Positions 10,887 through 20,056 of a stretch of 64,000 nt of DNA are shown here, one piece after another (within the stretch, counting starts at the first letter, position 1; each line of letters starts with the position of its first letter). Source of the stretch: an uncultured Porphyromonas sp. (GTDB taxonomy: Bacteria; Bacteroidota; Bacteroidia; Bacteroidales; Porphyromonadaceae). Made by a program: the position numbers and the translations under genes. Under the pieces are notes generated by a model. The model was not told where the DNA came from, did not search any database, and saw only the letters and a program-made list of their open reading frames with translations. The stretch lies in contig NZ_CALIXW010000036.1 of assembly GCF_938046015.1 (NCBI RefSeq), positions 1-64,000 on the forward strand, written 5' to 3'.

Positions 10887-11510
10887 CTAGCGGAGGAGGG
10901 AATGGATATTCTCCACCAGGAGGGAGAGGGCTACGGGATTCATGCCGCCCTCGGGGATGATGATGTCGGCGTAGCGCTTGGAAGGCTCTACGAAGTCCCG
11001 GTGCATAGGCTTGACGGTAGAGAAGTACTGCTTGAGCACCGAGTTCATGTCGCGTCCGCGCTCCTGGACATCGCGCACGAGGCGGCGTGCTAGGCGTACG
11101 TCAGCATCGGTATCGACGAAGACCTTGACGTCCATCAGTTCGCGTAGCTCCTTATGTTCGAGGATGAGGATACCATCGAGGATGAGCACCTTGGCAGGGT
11201 GTACGAGTACCGTCTGCGGGAGTCGGTTGTGCTCGGTGAAGGAGTAGACGGGGCGCTGGATGCTCTGTCCCTGCTTGAGCTGGCGGATGTGCTCGATCAT
11301 CATATCCGTGTCGAAGGAGTGTGGATGGTCGTAGTTGAGCTGGGTGCGCTCCTCGAAGCTCAGTTCGTCGTGGGCCTTATAGTAGTAGTCGTGGCAGAGC
11401 GTGGTGACGTGCTCCTCGACAAAGGCCTCCTGCAGCTTGCGTACGAGGGTAGACTTACCAGAGGCTGAGCCTCCAGCGACACCAATTACCGTAGTTTGAT
11501 TAGGACTCAT
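10887..11510 (-). CDS. udk: Uridine kinase
   Basis: A 207-residue protein with the P-loop GGSASGKSTL near residues 13-22, followed by the usual HDYYYKAHDELSFEER and NYDHPHSFDT substrate motifs. It phosphorylates uridine and cytidine to their monophosphates in pyrimidine salvage. I place the start at 11510 (MSPNQTTVIGVAG). A longer frame to 11741 exists, but its extra residues are low-complexity and overlap the GH3 gene. upp at 49471 is the other pyrimidine salvage gene in the window. Confidence 0.9.
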   Translation of the reverse strand: MSPNQTTVIGVAGGSASGKSTLVRKLQEAFVEEHVTTLCHDYYYKAHDELSFEERTQLNYDHPHSFDTDMMIEHIRQLKQGQSIQRPVYSFTEHNRLPQTVLVHPAKVLILDGILILEHKELRELMDVKVFVDTDADVRLARRLVRDVQERGRDMNSVLKQYFSTVKPMHRDFVEPSKRYADIIIPEGGMNPVALSLLVENIHSLLR

Positions 11511-11539
11511 CGGGATGATTTTATGCTGATAGTGATTGT

Positions 11540-12811
11540 TTACTTGCGGCGAGAGGCAGCGCCCGTGGCTGCCGTGGGGTCTTGCTCCTTGGCCTTCTTG
11601 CTGCTGAGCTGCTCGAGCTGCTTCCTGAGGCGCGCTTCGTCGCTCGTCCAGATACGGCGCTTGACTTCTTCGGGGCTGGCCTCCTGGCTGGTGCCAGGGT
11701 GGACGATGAGGGCGTACTTGAATCGTAGGATCTTCTTGCACTTCTCCTCCAGCAGCTGGGCGGAGATCTGCCCCTTGGTGAGGGCTTGCTCTAGCTCCCG
11801 TAGTGCCTGCTGGGGCTGAGGAGGGCCAAGGAGGATGTCGTTGCCTGCCAGCAGCGCTGCGACGATGAGGGATTCCCCTGGCTTGACTTGTGCGCCCTTC
11901 ATCTCGAGGGCATCGGTGAAGATGAGTCCCTTGAAGCCCATCTGCTTCTGGAGCAGCTCCGTGGTGATGGGGCGGCTGAGGGAGGCGGGTCGTCCCGTAA
12001 CATCATAAGCGGGAACACGTAGGTGGGCTGTCATCACACCGCCATAGCCAGCGGCGAAGTAGCTACGGAAGGGAGCGAGCTCGAGTGCCTCCATCCGTGC
12101 CTTGCTGGCGCCCACGCTCGGGAGCGTCTTGTGCGAGTCCTCAGAGGTGTCGCCATGGCCAGGGAAGTGCTTTGCTACGGAGAGGACGCCGCCCGACTCG
12201 AGTCCTTGGGCGTAGGCCAGTGCTCCACGCTTGACCTCTTCCACAGTGCTGCCGAAGCTACGCGTGCCGATGACAGGATTGCGCGGATTGCTGTTGACGT
12301 CTAGCACGGGGGCGAAGTTGATGTGTATCCCCATGAGGCGGCATTGGCGGGCGACCTCACGGCCGTAGGCCTCGAGGAGCTGGGGGGAGGCGGCTGCGAT
12401 CTGCTGGCTACGGGGATAGCGCGGGGCATCCTTGAGGCGCATATAGAGCCCCCATTCGCCGTCGAGGGCGATGAGCAGGGGGGTACGGGCTGCCTGTTGT
12501 AGGCGGAGGGTAAGCTGGCGCTGCTCTGCCAGCAGTCCCTTCTGGAAAAGGATGCCGCCCCACTGCTCCCGCTTCAGGCGCTCCAGCAGCTGTGTGCTGT
12601 CGGCGGGGATGGGGTAGATGATGGGCATGAGGAGCTGCCCGAGGCGCTCGCGGGTGCTGAGCTCCTGATATACACTGTCGACCCAGCGCTCCATAGGACG
12701 CTGGGGGACACCCTCTAGGATGCGTAGGGATCTAGGGGCAGTGGGGCGCTGGGCTACTAGTGGGAGCGCCGCGAGTAGTAGGAGGGTGCAGCGGAGAAGA
12801 GGAGTGATCAT
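11540..12811 (-). CDS. Glycoside hydrolase family 3 protein (NagZ-like beta-N-acetylhexosaminidase)
   Basis: A 423-residue protein with a signal peptide (MITPLLRCTLLLLAALPLVAQ), so probably exported to the periplasm. The GH3 TIM barrel carries the NagZ loop SVAKHFPGHGDTSEDSH (about residues 212-228) with the His/Asp pair used for catalysis, and the nucleophile region FTDALEMKG. Such enzymes remove N-acetylglucosamine from muropeptides or glycans. Many Bacteroidota homologues carry a fused C-terminal beta-lactamase-like domain; here the protein stops after the barrel with a Lys/Ala-rich tail. NagZ-like activity is inferred. Confidence 0.8.
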   Translation of the reverse strand: MITPLLRCTLLLLAALPLVAQRPTAPRSLRILEGVPQRPMERWVDSVYQELSTRERLGQLLMPIIYPIPADSTQLLERLKREQWGGILFQKGLLAEQRQLTLRLQQAARTPLLIALDGEWGLYMRLKDAPRYPRSQQIAAASPQLLEAYGREVARQCRLMGIHINFAPVLDVNSNPRNPVIGTRSFGSTVEEVKRGALAYAQGLESGGVLSVAKHFPGHGDTSEDSHKTLPSVGASKARMEALELAPFRSYFAAGYGGVMTAHLRVPAYDVTGRPASLSRPITTELLQKQMGFKGLIFTDALEMKGAQVKPGESLIVAALLAGNDILLGPPQPQQALRELEQALTKGQISAQLLEEKCKKILRFKYALIVHPGTSQEASPEEVKRRIWTSDEARLRKQLEQLSSKKAKEQDPTAATGAASRRK

Positions 12812-12826
12812 CTCGAGATCATGCAG

Positions 12827-13318
12827 TTACTTAGGCGCGCGGCGGAAGACCCAGAAGCGCTGTAGGGTGTAGTTGAAGAGGACGGAGACGACGAGGTCGG
12901 CTGCTAGCTTACCCAGCTTGTAGTCGACACCAGCATAGCGCTGCAGTGCATAGGTGCCTAGGTACTTGAGCAGGATGCTGCCCGCGACGGTGAGGGCAAA
13001 GCGGAGGAGCTGCCCCTTGAGACTGCTCGTGTAGCCCGCCTTAGGGTCGCTGCTGCGGAAGGTCCAGTAGCGATTGAGCGTGAAGTTGATGATCGCCCCC
13101 ACGACACCTCCGATCGCAATCGCCCAGAAGAGGGGGAAGCCTAGGAGCTGACGGCAGCAGACCATCAGCCCATAGTCCACGACAGAGCCAGCACCAGCTG
13201 AGACCTGCGCTAGGGAGAAGGTGAGCACTAGGGCTCGGAGACGAGCGCGGATTCCCAAGGGGCTCCTAGGACTCGGATGAGTGCTCCTCCTTCTGCTCGA
13301 GGCGTGCAGCAGCGTCAC
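12827..13318 (-). CDS. GtrA family membrane protein
   Basis: A 163-residue protein with four membrane segments and the GtrA signature region AIINFTLNRYWTFRSS near residues 83-98, echoed by VLFNYTLQRFWVFRR at the carboxyl end. GtrA proteins are thought to help move lipid-linked sugars or assist membrane glycosyltransferases. Its amino end overlaps the CDP-alcohol phosphatidyltransferase by 53 bases. The first 25 residues are basic and unlike a membrane protein, so the true start may be internal at a non-ATG codon. The pairing suggests a shared lipid or glycolipid role. Confidence 0.75.
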   Translation of the reverse strand: MTLLHASSRRRSTHPSPRSPLGIRARLRALVLTFSLAQVSAGAGSVVDYGLMVCCRQLLGFPLFWAIAIGGVVGAIINFTLNRYWTFRSSDPKAGYTSSLKGQLLRFALTVAGSILLKYLGTYALQRYAGVDYKLGKLAADLVVSVLFNYTLQRFWVFRRAPK

Positions 13319-13961
13319 GCTCGTTGGCCAGTGCCAAGAGACCTGCGAAGTCTGTGAGGAAGGCGATGAGCAGGACGACCGAGATAGCGAGGCCTATCCA
13401 CTGGATGCTGCCTGGGAAGAAGTACTCGCTAGAGAAGAGCAGGGCGAGGATGATACGCACCTCCGTCGGGCCGAGGAGGCCCGAGTCGATGGAGTAGCGG
13501 TCGGTGACCTTGTAGCGGAGCTGTGAGATGATCATCTCTGCACCGTAGAGGGCGACGAAGATGAAGCCGACGAGCTTCCACTCAGACGCTACGTAGCTGT
13601 AGTAGCCTAGCCCGATAGCTACGATGCCTATCCAGTCGACGACGATGTCGAGGCAGAAGCCGAACCACTTGCGGGGCTTACCTCGGTAGTAGGCGAGGCG
13701 TCCATCGAGCGAGTCGCCGAACCAGTTGATGGCGAAGCCCAGGGGGGTGAGTAGGAGCCACCAGCTCTCACCCGTCAGCGCCCCGAGGAGCATGAAGAGG
13801 GCTACGAGGAGGTTACCACAGAGCCCGATGGTGGTGAGCATATTGGAGGTGACCCACCGCGGCATACGCTCGACGAGGTAGGCGATGAGGGCGAGCTCCT
13901 GGGTGTGGAGCACGTTGGTGCGCTTGCGATCTTGGCTGATCGACTTCTTTGTATCCGACAT
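13266..13961 (-). CDS. CDP-alcohol phosphatidyltransferase family protein
   Basis: About 231 residues from the ATG at 13961 (MSDTKKSISQDRKR). A longer frame reaches 14051, but the added residues look non-coding. The CDP-alcohol motif D-x2-D-G-x-A ... G-x3-D-x3-D appears as GDSLDGRLAYYRG and WFGFCLDIVVDW, embedded in several membrane segments. The family condenses a CDP-activated lipid or alcohol with a second alcohol to make a phospholipid. The gene overlaps the downstream GtrA gene by 53 bases. The exact head group cannot be assigned; a phosphatidylinositol- or phosphatidylglycerol-type product is possible. Confidence 0.8.
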   Translation of the reverse strand: MSDTKKSISQDRKRTNVLHTQELALIAYLVERMPRWVTSNMLTTIGLCGNLLVALFMLLGALTGESWWLLLTPLGFAINWFGDSLDGRLAYYRGKPRKWFGFCLDIVVDWIGIVAIGLGYYSYVASEWKLVGFIFVALYGAEMIISQLRYKVTDRYSIDSGLLGPTEVRIILALLFSSEYFFPGSIQWIGLAISVVLLIAFLTDFAGLLALANERDAAARLEQKEEHSSES

Positions 13962-14078
13962 AGGGTATGATGTCTTTGTGCTGGTTGGCCCCAAGCGGGG
14001 AGGGGTGAGGCTGCTGTTCTTATTCCATATTAGAGTACTAGCGAGGGCCAAGGCTTAGTCGCTACCTCGAGTGGCTGG

Positions 14079-16232
14079 CTAGTGTGGCTGGGCTAGCTGG
14101 GGCTGTGAGGCGGCTTTGCCGCCCTTACCCCAGCGCTTGTAGTACTCGATGTTCTTGTCTATGCGCTGCTTCTTAGCCGTGTCGGGCTTGACCTTGCGCA
14201 GCTCTTGGGGCTTGGACTCCATAGGATCCGTGGCACGGATGTCCCACTGCTCCTCGGTGGTGAAGCCCTTCTTGATGGCGAAGGTCTGGGGGCAGTAGTA
14301 GACCTCCTCGGGCTGTCGGGGGTAGTCCCCTGGCGTGAAAGCGCCATTGTCGTCTGCGTCTACGATGAGGCGCAGGTAGTACTCCCCTGGCTTGAGGTCC
14401 TTGAAGCGTACCTCGAGGCGACCTAGGCTATCGGAAGCTGCCGGCTTCGCGCTGGGCTGGCTTAGGCTATCGCGAGCGGCTTCCTTGGGGCGTTGGGTGA
14501 GGCTGTCCACTGCTCCACGTGCCTGCTGGCGCTGCTTGCTGAGCAACTGCTGGAGGACGGCATCGGAGGCCTCGGACTGGGGCGTGGGGCTGGCCTTGGG
14601 CTGAGCCGTAGTACGCTGCGTGCTGTCCTTAGCGATGGGGAGCGCTTTGGCCTGGGCGATGACGGCGTCGCTCTTGTCGAGGAGCTGCACGAGGGCGTGC
14701 TCACGTATGCCCTTGAGTTGGACGGAGAGCTGGCCAAACTCCTGCTCCGCAAGGGTGCTTTGGCGGAAGCTCAGTGAGTCGGCTGCCGCCCCGTAGATGT
14801 CGCGTACGGCTGCCGAGTCGAGCTTCAGCTGATACTGCTGTCCATAGCCTCGGGCGAAGTGTAGGCTGTAGCTGAGGCGGTCGAGACTGTCCTGCACGAG
14901 GGTGAAGTCAAGGGGCTTCGTTGTGGAGTCCACCGTCACCGTTAGCCGCAGCGCCTCCTTGGACAGCTGAGCGAGGGGACGGCTTGCGGTGATCTTGAGG
15001 CTATCCTCTAGGCTTTGGGCGCGTAGCCCAGTGGCGCCGCTGGCCAGTAGCTGCAGGGGGGATTTCTCTACCTCGCCTTTCTTGGTACGCGGTGTCCGTA
15101 GACGGGGCTTGAGGAAGCTGAGGGTATCGGTATGCAGGGCTACGCGCTGCAGCGAGTCGGTGTGCTCGTAGCTGAGAGCAAAGCGTACTGAGTCCCCAGC
15201 GATGAGCTCGGCATCGCGCAGCCATAGGTCTAGGGTGCGTCCCTTCATGCTCACCAGATAGAGCTGGGCGGCAGGGGCGCTGGGCTTGTCTAGAGAGCGG
15301 ATGACGGGGAAGCTACCCGTCGGGGAGAGGAACTCTATGCGGCAGAGGAGGCTATCCACGCGGCTGTGGCGCTCTATACCCTTGCGGATGATGTTCGGCA
15401 CGGAGTAGCGCAGGGCTACATCCTGGGGATAATAATAGGTATAGGGGCGCGTGATCAGGCTGTCGCGGTGGAGTGTGTCGCGCCGCACGATGGAGTCGAT
15501 GCGCAGGGTGTCGGTGCGGAGGCTGTCCTTGAGCGAGGTGCGGTAGCTGCGCGGGCTGAAGGCGAGCCCTTCGCTGGGCTCGTTGTAGCGGTAGTTCCTA
15601 TCGTTGTCCTTCGTGGCGAAGACGAGGTAGGTGGAGTCGGGGAGGCCTCTCAGGGTGAAGCGCCCCATCTTGTTGCTCTTCGATACGTAGGGGAAGGTAC
15701 GCTGGGCCAGCGTGCTGTCGCTCATTTGCGCTGGGTGGTAGGCGCCGATGAGGAGGTCACCGATGGGCTCATAGGTGAGGGCATCGACGACACGCCCCGA
15801 GACCTGCATGGAGTCTACCTTGTCCCCCGTGGAGAAGAGGTAGGAGAAGTCCTCGAGGGCGTTGTCCTCATTGTTGTCCATGATTGCGTCATCGAAGTAG
15901 AAGCTGTAGGTCGTCGCTGGGCGTAGGCTATCCTCCAGATAGATGATGACGCTGTGCCCGCCCGTGGTGATGCGTGCGGGCTTGAGCTGGGCGGGGGATA
16001 CGATGATCTTATCCTGGTCGCTGGAGAGCTTGATATACTCGTCGAAGTTGAGGACGAGCCGTCGGCTACGTACCCCCGTGGCCTTGTTCGAGGGGTTGGC
16101 CTGCAGGAGGCGTGGAGGCTGGGTATCGTAGGGGCCTCCCTCTGGGGCACCTTGGTTCGCACAGCTGCCGATGAAGAGGGCGCTGAGGAGGAAGGCAAGG
16201 ACGAAGCAGAGGGTATGCTTGGGATAGGTCAT
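14079..16232 (-). CDS. Ig-like domain lipoprotein
   Basis: A 717-residue protein with a lipoprotein signal (VLAFLLSALFIGSC, Cys at about 24), so probably anchored in the outer membrane or periplasm. After an EGGPYDTQPPRLL stretch comes an Ig-like (Big_5 type) domain at about residues 40-135 (PSNKATGVRSRRLVLNFDEY ...). Then come beta-rich regions and a Ser/Gln/Ala-rich low-complexity stretch near 540-600. Proteins of this build are widespread in Bacteroidota, one copy per genome, with no settled function. No neighbour explains it; it lies between the cyuA-like gene and the CDP-alcohol gene on the same strand. Confidence 0.75.
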   Translation of the reverse strand: MTYPKHTLCFVLAFLLSALFIGSCANQGAPEGGPYDTQPPRLLQANPSNKATGVRSRRLVLNFDEYIKLSSDQDKIIVSPAQLKPARITTGGHSVIIYLEDSLRPATTYSFYFDDAIMDNNEDNALEDFSYLFSTGDKVDSMQVSGRVVDALTYEPIGDLLIGAYHPAQMSDSTLAQRTFPYVSKSNKMGRFTLRGLPDSTYLVFATKDNDRNYRYNEPSEGLAFSPRSYRTSLKDSLRTDTLRIDSIVRRDTLHRDSLITRPYTYYYPQDVALRYSVPNIIRKGIERHSRVDSLLCRIEFLSPTGSFPVIRSLDKPSAPAAQLYLVSMKGRTLDLWLRDAELIAGDSVRFALSYEHTDSLQRVALHTDTLSFLKPRLRTPRTKKGEVEKSPLQLLASGATGLRAQSLEDSLKITASRPLAQLSKEALRLTVTVDSTTKPLDFTLVQDSLDRLSYSLHFARGYGQQYQLKLDSAAVRDIYGAAADSLSFRQSTLAEQEFGQLSVQLKGIREHALVQLLDKSDAVIAQAKALPIAKDSTQRTTAQPKASPTPQSEASDAVLQQLLSKQRQQARGAVDSLTQRPKEAARDSLSQPSAKPAASDSLGRLEVRFKDLKPGEYYLRLIVDADDNGAFTPGDYPRQPEEVYYCPQTFAIKKGFTTEEQWDIRATDPMESKPQELRKVKPDTAKKQRIDKNIEYYKRWGKGGKAASQPQLAQPH

Positions 16233-16257
16233 CTAGGAGGTCTGTCGTTGGGAGTCT

Positions 16258-17595
16258 TTAGTGAGCAGCGGCCTTGGCCTTCTTGCTCGTCATGATCTTG
16301 AGGACGTGCTGGTCGGTCAGAGCCATACCCTCACGCCCTAGCTCGGCGAGGTTGCTGATGCAGCGGTCTATGTCCTCATCCACGATCCCCTCGTTACCCG
16401 TCACGACCTGCCCCTGCATGGACAGGAGGGCGGCGATCATCGCAGAGCCCACGCCTGTGGAGGCCTTGAGGCTACAGCTGGGCTTGGCGCCATCGCAGAT
16501 CATCCCTGCGACATTGCCTATCATGTTCTTGATCGCACCGATGGCCTGGTCTCGTGTGCCACCGAGTAGGTAGGTCAGAGCGCAGGCTGTGCCTACCCCC
16601 GAGACGACCATGCCGCAGAGGCAGGACAGACGTCCCAGCTGCTGCTTGATGTAGATGACGATGAGGCTGCTGAGCATCAGCGCTCGTGTAGCCTGCTCTC
16701 GGGTAGCCCCCTGGTGCTCGGCGAAGGTGAGGACGGGGAGCATGGAGGAGATCCCTTGGTTGCCGCTGCCCGAGTTGCTCATCACCGTCACGGGTGCTCC
16801 GTCCATACGGGCGTCGCAGGCCGAGCTCGTGTAGGTGAGCATCTGCGAGAGGACGGTGTTGCCGAAGAACTGCTTCCCGAGGTCGCTCTGCATCATCTTC
16901 CCGAGCTGGTGCCCGCAGCTGTGCTCGAGGGAGTACTCGCTGGCACGCTTGTTCTGCTGAGCCGCCTCGTAGATGAAGTCCATGTCCTCGATGGGGCCCG
17001 TGAGGGAGTACTCGTAGACGAGGTCGAAGTCGAGGCGGATGTCCGTGTCCTGCTCGGGGCAAGGTGCACCCTCACGCTCTGTCTCGACCTTCTGTCTCGA
17101 GGCCTGCTGGGGGACGCCATCCAGCTCCAGCTCTGTAAGACCCGTGTGGGTGCGGCAGAGGACGGCACGTGCGCAGTGCCCTGCAGTGTCCTCCAGGAGT
17201 GCCTCCACATAGAGCTTGTCGATGCCCTCGCCCTCCTTGAGTCCGATGGAGATCAGGCCGCTGTCTACGAGCTGCTTGGCGCGCTGGAGCTCCTCGCAGC
17301 TGAAGCAGTCGAGGAGCTCCAGCTGCTTCTCAGGACGCGCTAGGATAACCCCGAGGGCAATAGCGATGGGGATGCCGAACATGCTTGTCCCTGGGATGCC
17401 GACCCCGAGGGCGTTCTTCAGCATGTTGGCGCTGAGTAGTACCTCGACGCGGGAGAGCTGGTCTCTATCCTCGAGGAGGGAGGCTGCATAGGCTACGGTC
17501 AGCGCCACGGCGGCAGGCTCTGTACAGCCTGTAGCTGGTACGACCTCGCGGTGCACCAGCTCGGCGATCTGCTTCAGCTGACAGGGGGTAAGCAT
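16258..17595 (-). CDS. CyuA/UPF0597 family L-cysteine desulfidase
   Basis: A 445-residue protein beginning IAELVHREVVPATGCTEPAA, the signature of the UPF0597 (serine dehydratase alpha-like) family. Further family cysteines are in SCGHQLGKM, LSCLCGMVVSGVGTAC and ICDGAKPSCSLKAS, consistent with an oxygen-labile iron-sulfur cluster. Members release hydrogen sulfide, ammonia and pyruvate from cysteine. This would suit an amino-acid-fermenting anaerobe. It lies 12 bases downstream of the acid phosphatase gene, probably in the same transcript. Family is sure; cysteine rather than serine as substrate is inferred. Confidence 0.82.
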   Translation of the reverse strand: MLTPCQLKQIAELVHREVVPATGCTEPAAVALTVAYAASLLEDRDQLSRVEVLLSANMLKNALGVGIPGTSMFGIPIAIALGVILARPEKQLELLDCFSCEELQRAKQLVDSGLISIGLKEGEGIDKLYVEALLEDTAGHCARAVLCRTHTGLTELELDGVPQQASRQKVETEREGAPCPEQDTDIRLDFDLVYEYSLTGPIEDMDFIYEAAQQNKRASEYSLEHSCGHQLGKMMQSDLGKQFFGNTVLSQMLTYTSSACDARMDGAPVTVMSNSGSGNQGISSMLPVLTFAEHQGATREQATRALMLSSLIVIYIKQQLGRLSCLCGMVVSGVGTACALTYLLGGTRDQAIGAIKNMIGNVAGMICDGAKPSCSLKASTGVGSAMIAALLSMQGQVVTGNEGIVDEDIDRCISNLAELGREGMALTDQHVLKIMTSKKAKAAAH

Positions 17596-17607
17596 AGGTG
17601 GGGCGGC

Positions 17608-18450
17608 TTAGGGGTGGCTACGAAGGAGCTGGGGGAGCTTCTTGTCGCGCTCCTTGAGGGGAAGGTAACCGCCGTTCATAGCGGGCTCCCAGGTGCCGTA
17701 GTTGGGGTTGGGCAGCACGATGAAGCGTCGGCCGAACTCGCGGGAGAGCTTCGCCACAGCTGCCTCACGCGTCTGCTCCTGCTTGCTGTCGAAGACGTGG
17801 TCGAAGTCCCCGAGGTTGTCCCCGAGGAGCATCAGGATCTCGTACTGCTGGAGTACGGCGTTGCGGCGTGCCGTCTTGTCCGAGTTGCGGGAGGCATCGC
17901 GCAGCATCAGGTGCTGGTCGTCGGCCTGCGGTAGCCCGAGGCTGCGGAGGTTGCGCAGCGTGCCCGCACGGTTGGCCTCATCACGGTTGGAGATGTAGAA
18001 GATCTGTACCCCGAGGGAGTCCGCCTTGCGGAAGAAGTCGACGGCACCAGCCAGCGCGATGGCGGAGGCCTGGTCGCACCACTTGTCCCAGGAGGCCTGG
18101 GTGAAGTCCTCTCCCTTGAGGGCTTGGTGCACGGAGTTGGCACTGTTGTCTACGATCGTCTCGTCGATGTCGGTGACGATAGCCCAGCGGTGCCCGCCTC
18201 GGGCTGTGGCGGCCAGGAGTCGCTCAGTGGCGATGTTGTAGGCCTGATGGCAGAGGGCCTTGTATTCGGCGGAGCGCTGGATCCAGGCCGAGGTATAGAG
18301 CTTGCCTCCCAGCGTGGGGCTCATCGCCTCGGGGCTGGCCTTGGGCGTCATGACGCTGCGGTCATTACCCACGGCGATGATGCAGCTGGAGGTGGTCGCT
18401 AGGGCGAGGGAGCTAGCTAGCGCCATGGTGAGGTAGGTACGGCGGATCAT
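17608..18450 (-). CDS. 5'-nucleotidase, lipoprotein e(P4) family acid phosphatase
   Basis: About 280 residues from the ATG at 18450 ([20 protein letters not shown], lipobox ending SSC). A longer frame to 18591 runs into tdk and is rejected. The HAD class B/C motif [11 protein letters not shown], motif II YISNRDE and the acidic motif [11 protein letters not shown] are all present. The enzyme is a surface or periplasmic phosphatase that strips phosphate from nucleotides before uptake. Start and tdk stop overlap by 4 bases (ATGA type), indicating translational coupling to a nucleoside salvage gene. Confidence 0.85.
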   Translation of the reverse strand: MIRRTYLTMALASSLALATTSSCIIAVGNDRSVMTPKASPEAMSPTLGGKLYTSAWIQRSAEYKALCHQAYNIATERLLAATARGGHRWAIVTDIDETIVDNSANSVHQALKGEDFTQASWDKWCDQASAIALAGAVDFFRKADSLGVQIFYISNRDEANRAGTLRNLRSLGLPQADDQHLMLRDASRNSDKTARRNAVLQQYEILMLLGDNLGDFDHVFDSKQEQTREAAVAKLSREFGRRFIVLPNPNYGTWEPAMNGGYLPLKERDKKLPQLLRSHP

Positions 18451-19046
18451 AGGTTCTTGCTTTCGTGTGATGTATGCTGGTGATTGAGGTAACACTTGCG
18501 ACAGAGCGGGCTGTACTCCTGGGCTTCCCCGAGCATGACCTGCTGGTCGCCCGCTACCAGGCGGTAGGAATAGTTGGCCCAGCTGCCGCACTCGACGCAG
18601 ATGGCGTGTATCTTGTCTACATTGTCCGCGATGCAGCAGAGCTCGGCCATAGGGCCGAAGGGGCGCCGCTGGAAGTCCATGTCCAGCCCTGCGATGATGA
18701 CGCGCACGCCTTGGTCGGCGAGCTGCTCGACCACGGAGATCAGGCCCTCGTCGAAGAACTGTGCCTCATCGATCCCGATGACATCCACGTCGGAGGCCAT
18801 GAGCAGGATGCTGGAGGAGCCTGATACGGGGCTGGAGGGGATGGCATTCTGGTCGTGGGAGACGACCTGCTCTACGTCGTAGCGGGTGTCTATGCTGGGC
18901 TTGAAGATCTCCACGCGCAGCCCTGCGATCTTGGCCCTGCGTAGGCGGCGCAGCAGCTCCTCCGTCTTGCCGCTGAACATCGATCCGCAGATGAGCTCGA
19001 TGCTCCCGCGCTCGCGTGCGTGCCCTGTCTCGAAGAGGTTCATCAT
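18447..19046 (-). CDS. tdk: Thymidine kinase
   Basis: A 199-residue type II thymidine kinase with the P-loop [15 protein letters not shown], the Walker B-like DEAQFFDEG, and the zinc-binding lasso [13 protein letters not shown] ... CRKCYL. It phosphorylates thymidine in the cytoplasm for DNA precursor salvage. It overlaps tsaE upstream and the e(P4) phosphatase downstream by 4 bases each, so the three genes form a tight operon. Length is normal for the family. Confidence 0.92.
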   Translation of the reverse strand: MMNLFETGHARERGSIELICGSMFSGKTEELLRRLRRAKIAGLRVEIFKPSIDTRYDVEQVVSHDQNAIPSSPVSGSSSILLMASDVDVIGIDEAQFFDEGLISVVEQLADQGVRVIIAGLDMDFQRRPFGPMAELCCIADNVDKIHAICVECGSWANYSYRLVAGDQQVMLGEAQEYSPLCRKCYLNHQHTSHESKNL

Positions 19047-19495
19047 CGTCCCACCCCTCCCTCGGCACGTATGCGGAGCTCGCGCGTGCCGTCGGCCAAC
19101 TCACGCAGCTCTATATATAATGTATCCTCGGGGAGTAGGGGCTCGAGGACCTCGGGCCACTCGATGAGGCAGATCGCGCCGCTCTGGAGGTAGTCGTCGG
19201 CGCCAAGATTGAGCGCGTCCTCCAGCCGCTCCAGTCGGTAGCAGTCAAAGTGATAGATCACTTGTCCCGAGGGCTCAGCCTGATACTCGTTGATGATGGA
19301 GAAGGTGGGGCTATTGATCACATCCTTCACTCCTAGGCGCTCGCAGAGGGCTTTGATGAAGGTGGTCTTCCCAGTCCCCATGGGAGCTAGGAAGGCAAAG
19401 ACTCTGCTCTGGGGCAGCACCTCGCGGATGAAGCGATCGGCGACATCGCCAAGCGCCTCAGGGGAGGGAAGTAGATAGCTGGTGTCTAAGTCCAT
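19043..19495 (-). CDS. tsaE: tRNA threonylcarbamoyladenosine biosynthesis protein TsaE
   Basis: A 150-residue ATPase with the P-loop [20 protein letters not shown], the [11 protein letters not shown] motif, and [20 protein letters not shown] followed by LIEWPE, all typical of TsaE. With TsaB, TsaC and TsaD it makes the t6A37 modification on ANN-decoding tRNAs. It is first in the tsaE-tdk-phosphatase run, with a candidate -7 element about 50 bases upstream. Confidence 0.92.
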   Translation of the reverse strand: MDLDTSYLLPSPEALGDVADRFIREVLPQSRVFAFLAPMGTGKTTFIKALCERLGVKDVINSPTFSIINEYQAEPSGQVIYHFDCYRLERLEDALNLGADDYLQSGAICLIEWPEVLEPLLPEDTLYIELRELADGTRELRIRAEGGVGR

Positions 19496-19543
19496 TTGTT
19501 CGTTGCCTCGCAGGGTAAGCTATACCCTACATATAGGATATTA

Positions 19544-19551
19544 CAAATTTA
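19544..19551 (-). promoter_or_regulatory. Candidate -7 element for tsaE-tdk operon
   Basis: On the minus strand this reads TAAATTTG, a match to TAnnTTTG, about 50 bases before the tsaE start. No clear -33 TTTG is present at the usual distance, so support is partial. Confidence 0.4.
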
Positions 19552-19786
19552 GGACATTCGGCGCATATCACCGCATCCCGAGCTGCGGGCAGAGGGCTGA
19601 TCTCTTGCTAAGGCTCAAGGTAGGCTGCTCTTGCTCCCTGCCCCGGGATGGTGGAGCTATAGGCGGTGCGGTAGGCCTTGCCCTTAGCCCTTGTAGCCTC
19701 ACGAGTAGACTGCGAAGGCTGCTACAAGAGCTCCTGGCAAAGGACGTAAGGAGGATACCGCAGGGTGAGGCCTTAGCCTCAGCTCT

Positions 19787-19870
19787 GTGAGGGATATCCC
19801 TCGGCCTGCTGACGGCTACCCCTCATGCTCGTGATGGATGCCCCTCAGCGCTCTGACTGATATCCCTCAC
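19787..19870. repeat. 22-bp-period palindromic array A (4 units)
   Basis: Units at 19787 (GTGAGGGATATCCCTCGG), 19809 (CTGACGGCTACCCCTCAT), 19831 (GTGATGGATGCCCCTCAG) and 19853 (CTGACTGATATCCCTCAC), separated by CCTG, GCTC and CGCT. The last unit resembles the last units of arrays B and E, so these three copies seem to share an orientation. The sequence before it (ACCGC...GAGGCC...AGCCTCAGCTC) resembles that before array E. Confidence 0.85.
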
Positions 19871-19976
19871 GAGGGCTCCCTCTATGGGCGCAGTTCACGG
19901 CGACTTGACTGTCCTCCCTTCGATTATATATAGGAAGGGTAGGGGGAGAGGCGCTGCTTAGTCCCGATAGAAGCAG

Positions 19977-20017
19977 CTAGCCCCGATAGCGCGGCAGGTG
20001 CCGTCTATCGGGGCTAG
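19977..20017 (-). terminator. metK terminator hairpin
   Basis: A 13-base perfect stem, CTAGCCCCGATAG and CTATCGGGGCTAG, encloses a 15-base GC-rich loop. It lies 40 bases past the metK stop on the minus strand. There is no long U-tract. Confidence 0.7.
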
Positions 20018-20056
20018 TAGAGGATGGGCTTAGCTCCTAAGAGGGAGCTGGAGCTG

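Larger units (their letters stand above)
19496..20056. other. Intergenic region with repeat array and metK terminator
   Basis: About 560 bases without a convincing gene, between metK (ends 20057) and tsaE (starts 19495), both minus strand. It holds the -7 element for tsaE, a four-unit palindromic array at 19787-19870 and a hairpin terminator at 19977-20017. A plus-strand open frame at 19482-19790 has no family resemblance and crosses the tsaE start, so I do not call it. Confidence 0.6.

Noticed and set aside
11511..11741. Longer amino end for uridine kinase
   Set aside because: The extension is a shadow of the GH3 gene end and precedes the normal Udk start.
19482..19790. Plus-strand frame of 102 codons
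   Set aside because: It crosses the tsaE start, lies in an intergenic region with repeat material and has no recognisable motif.
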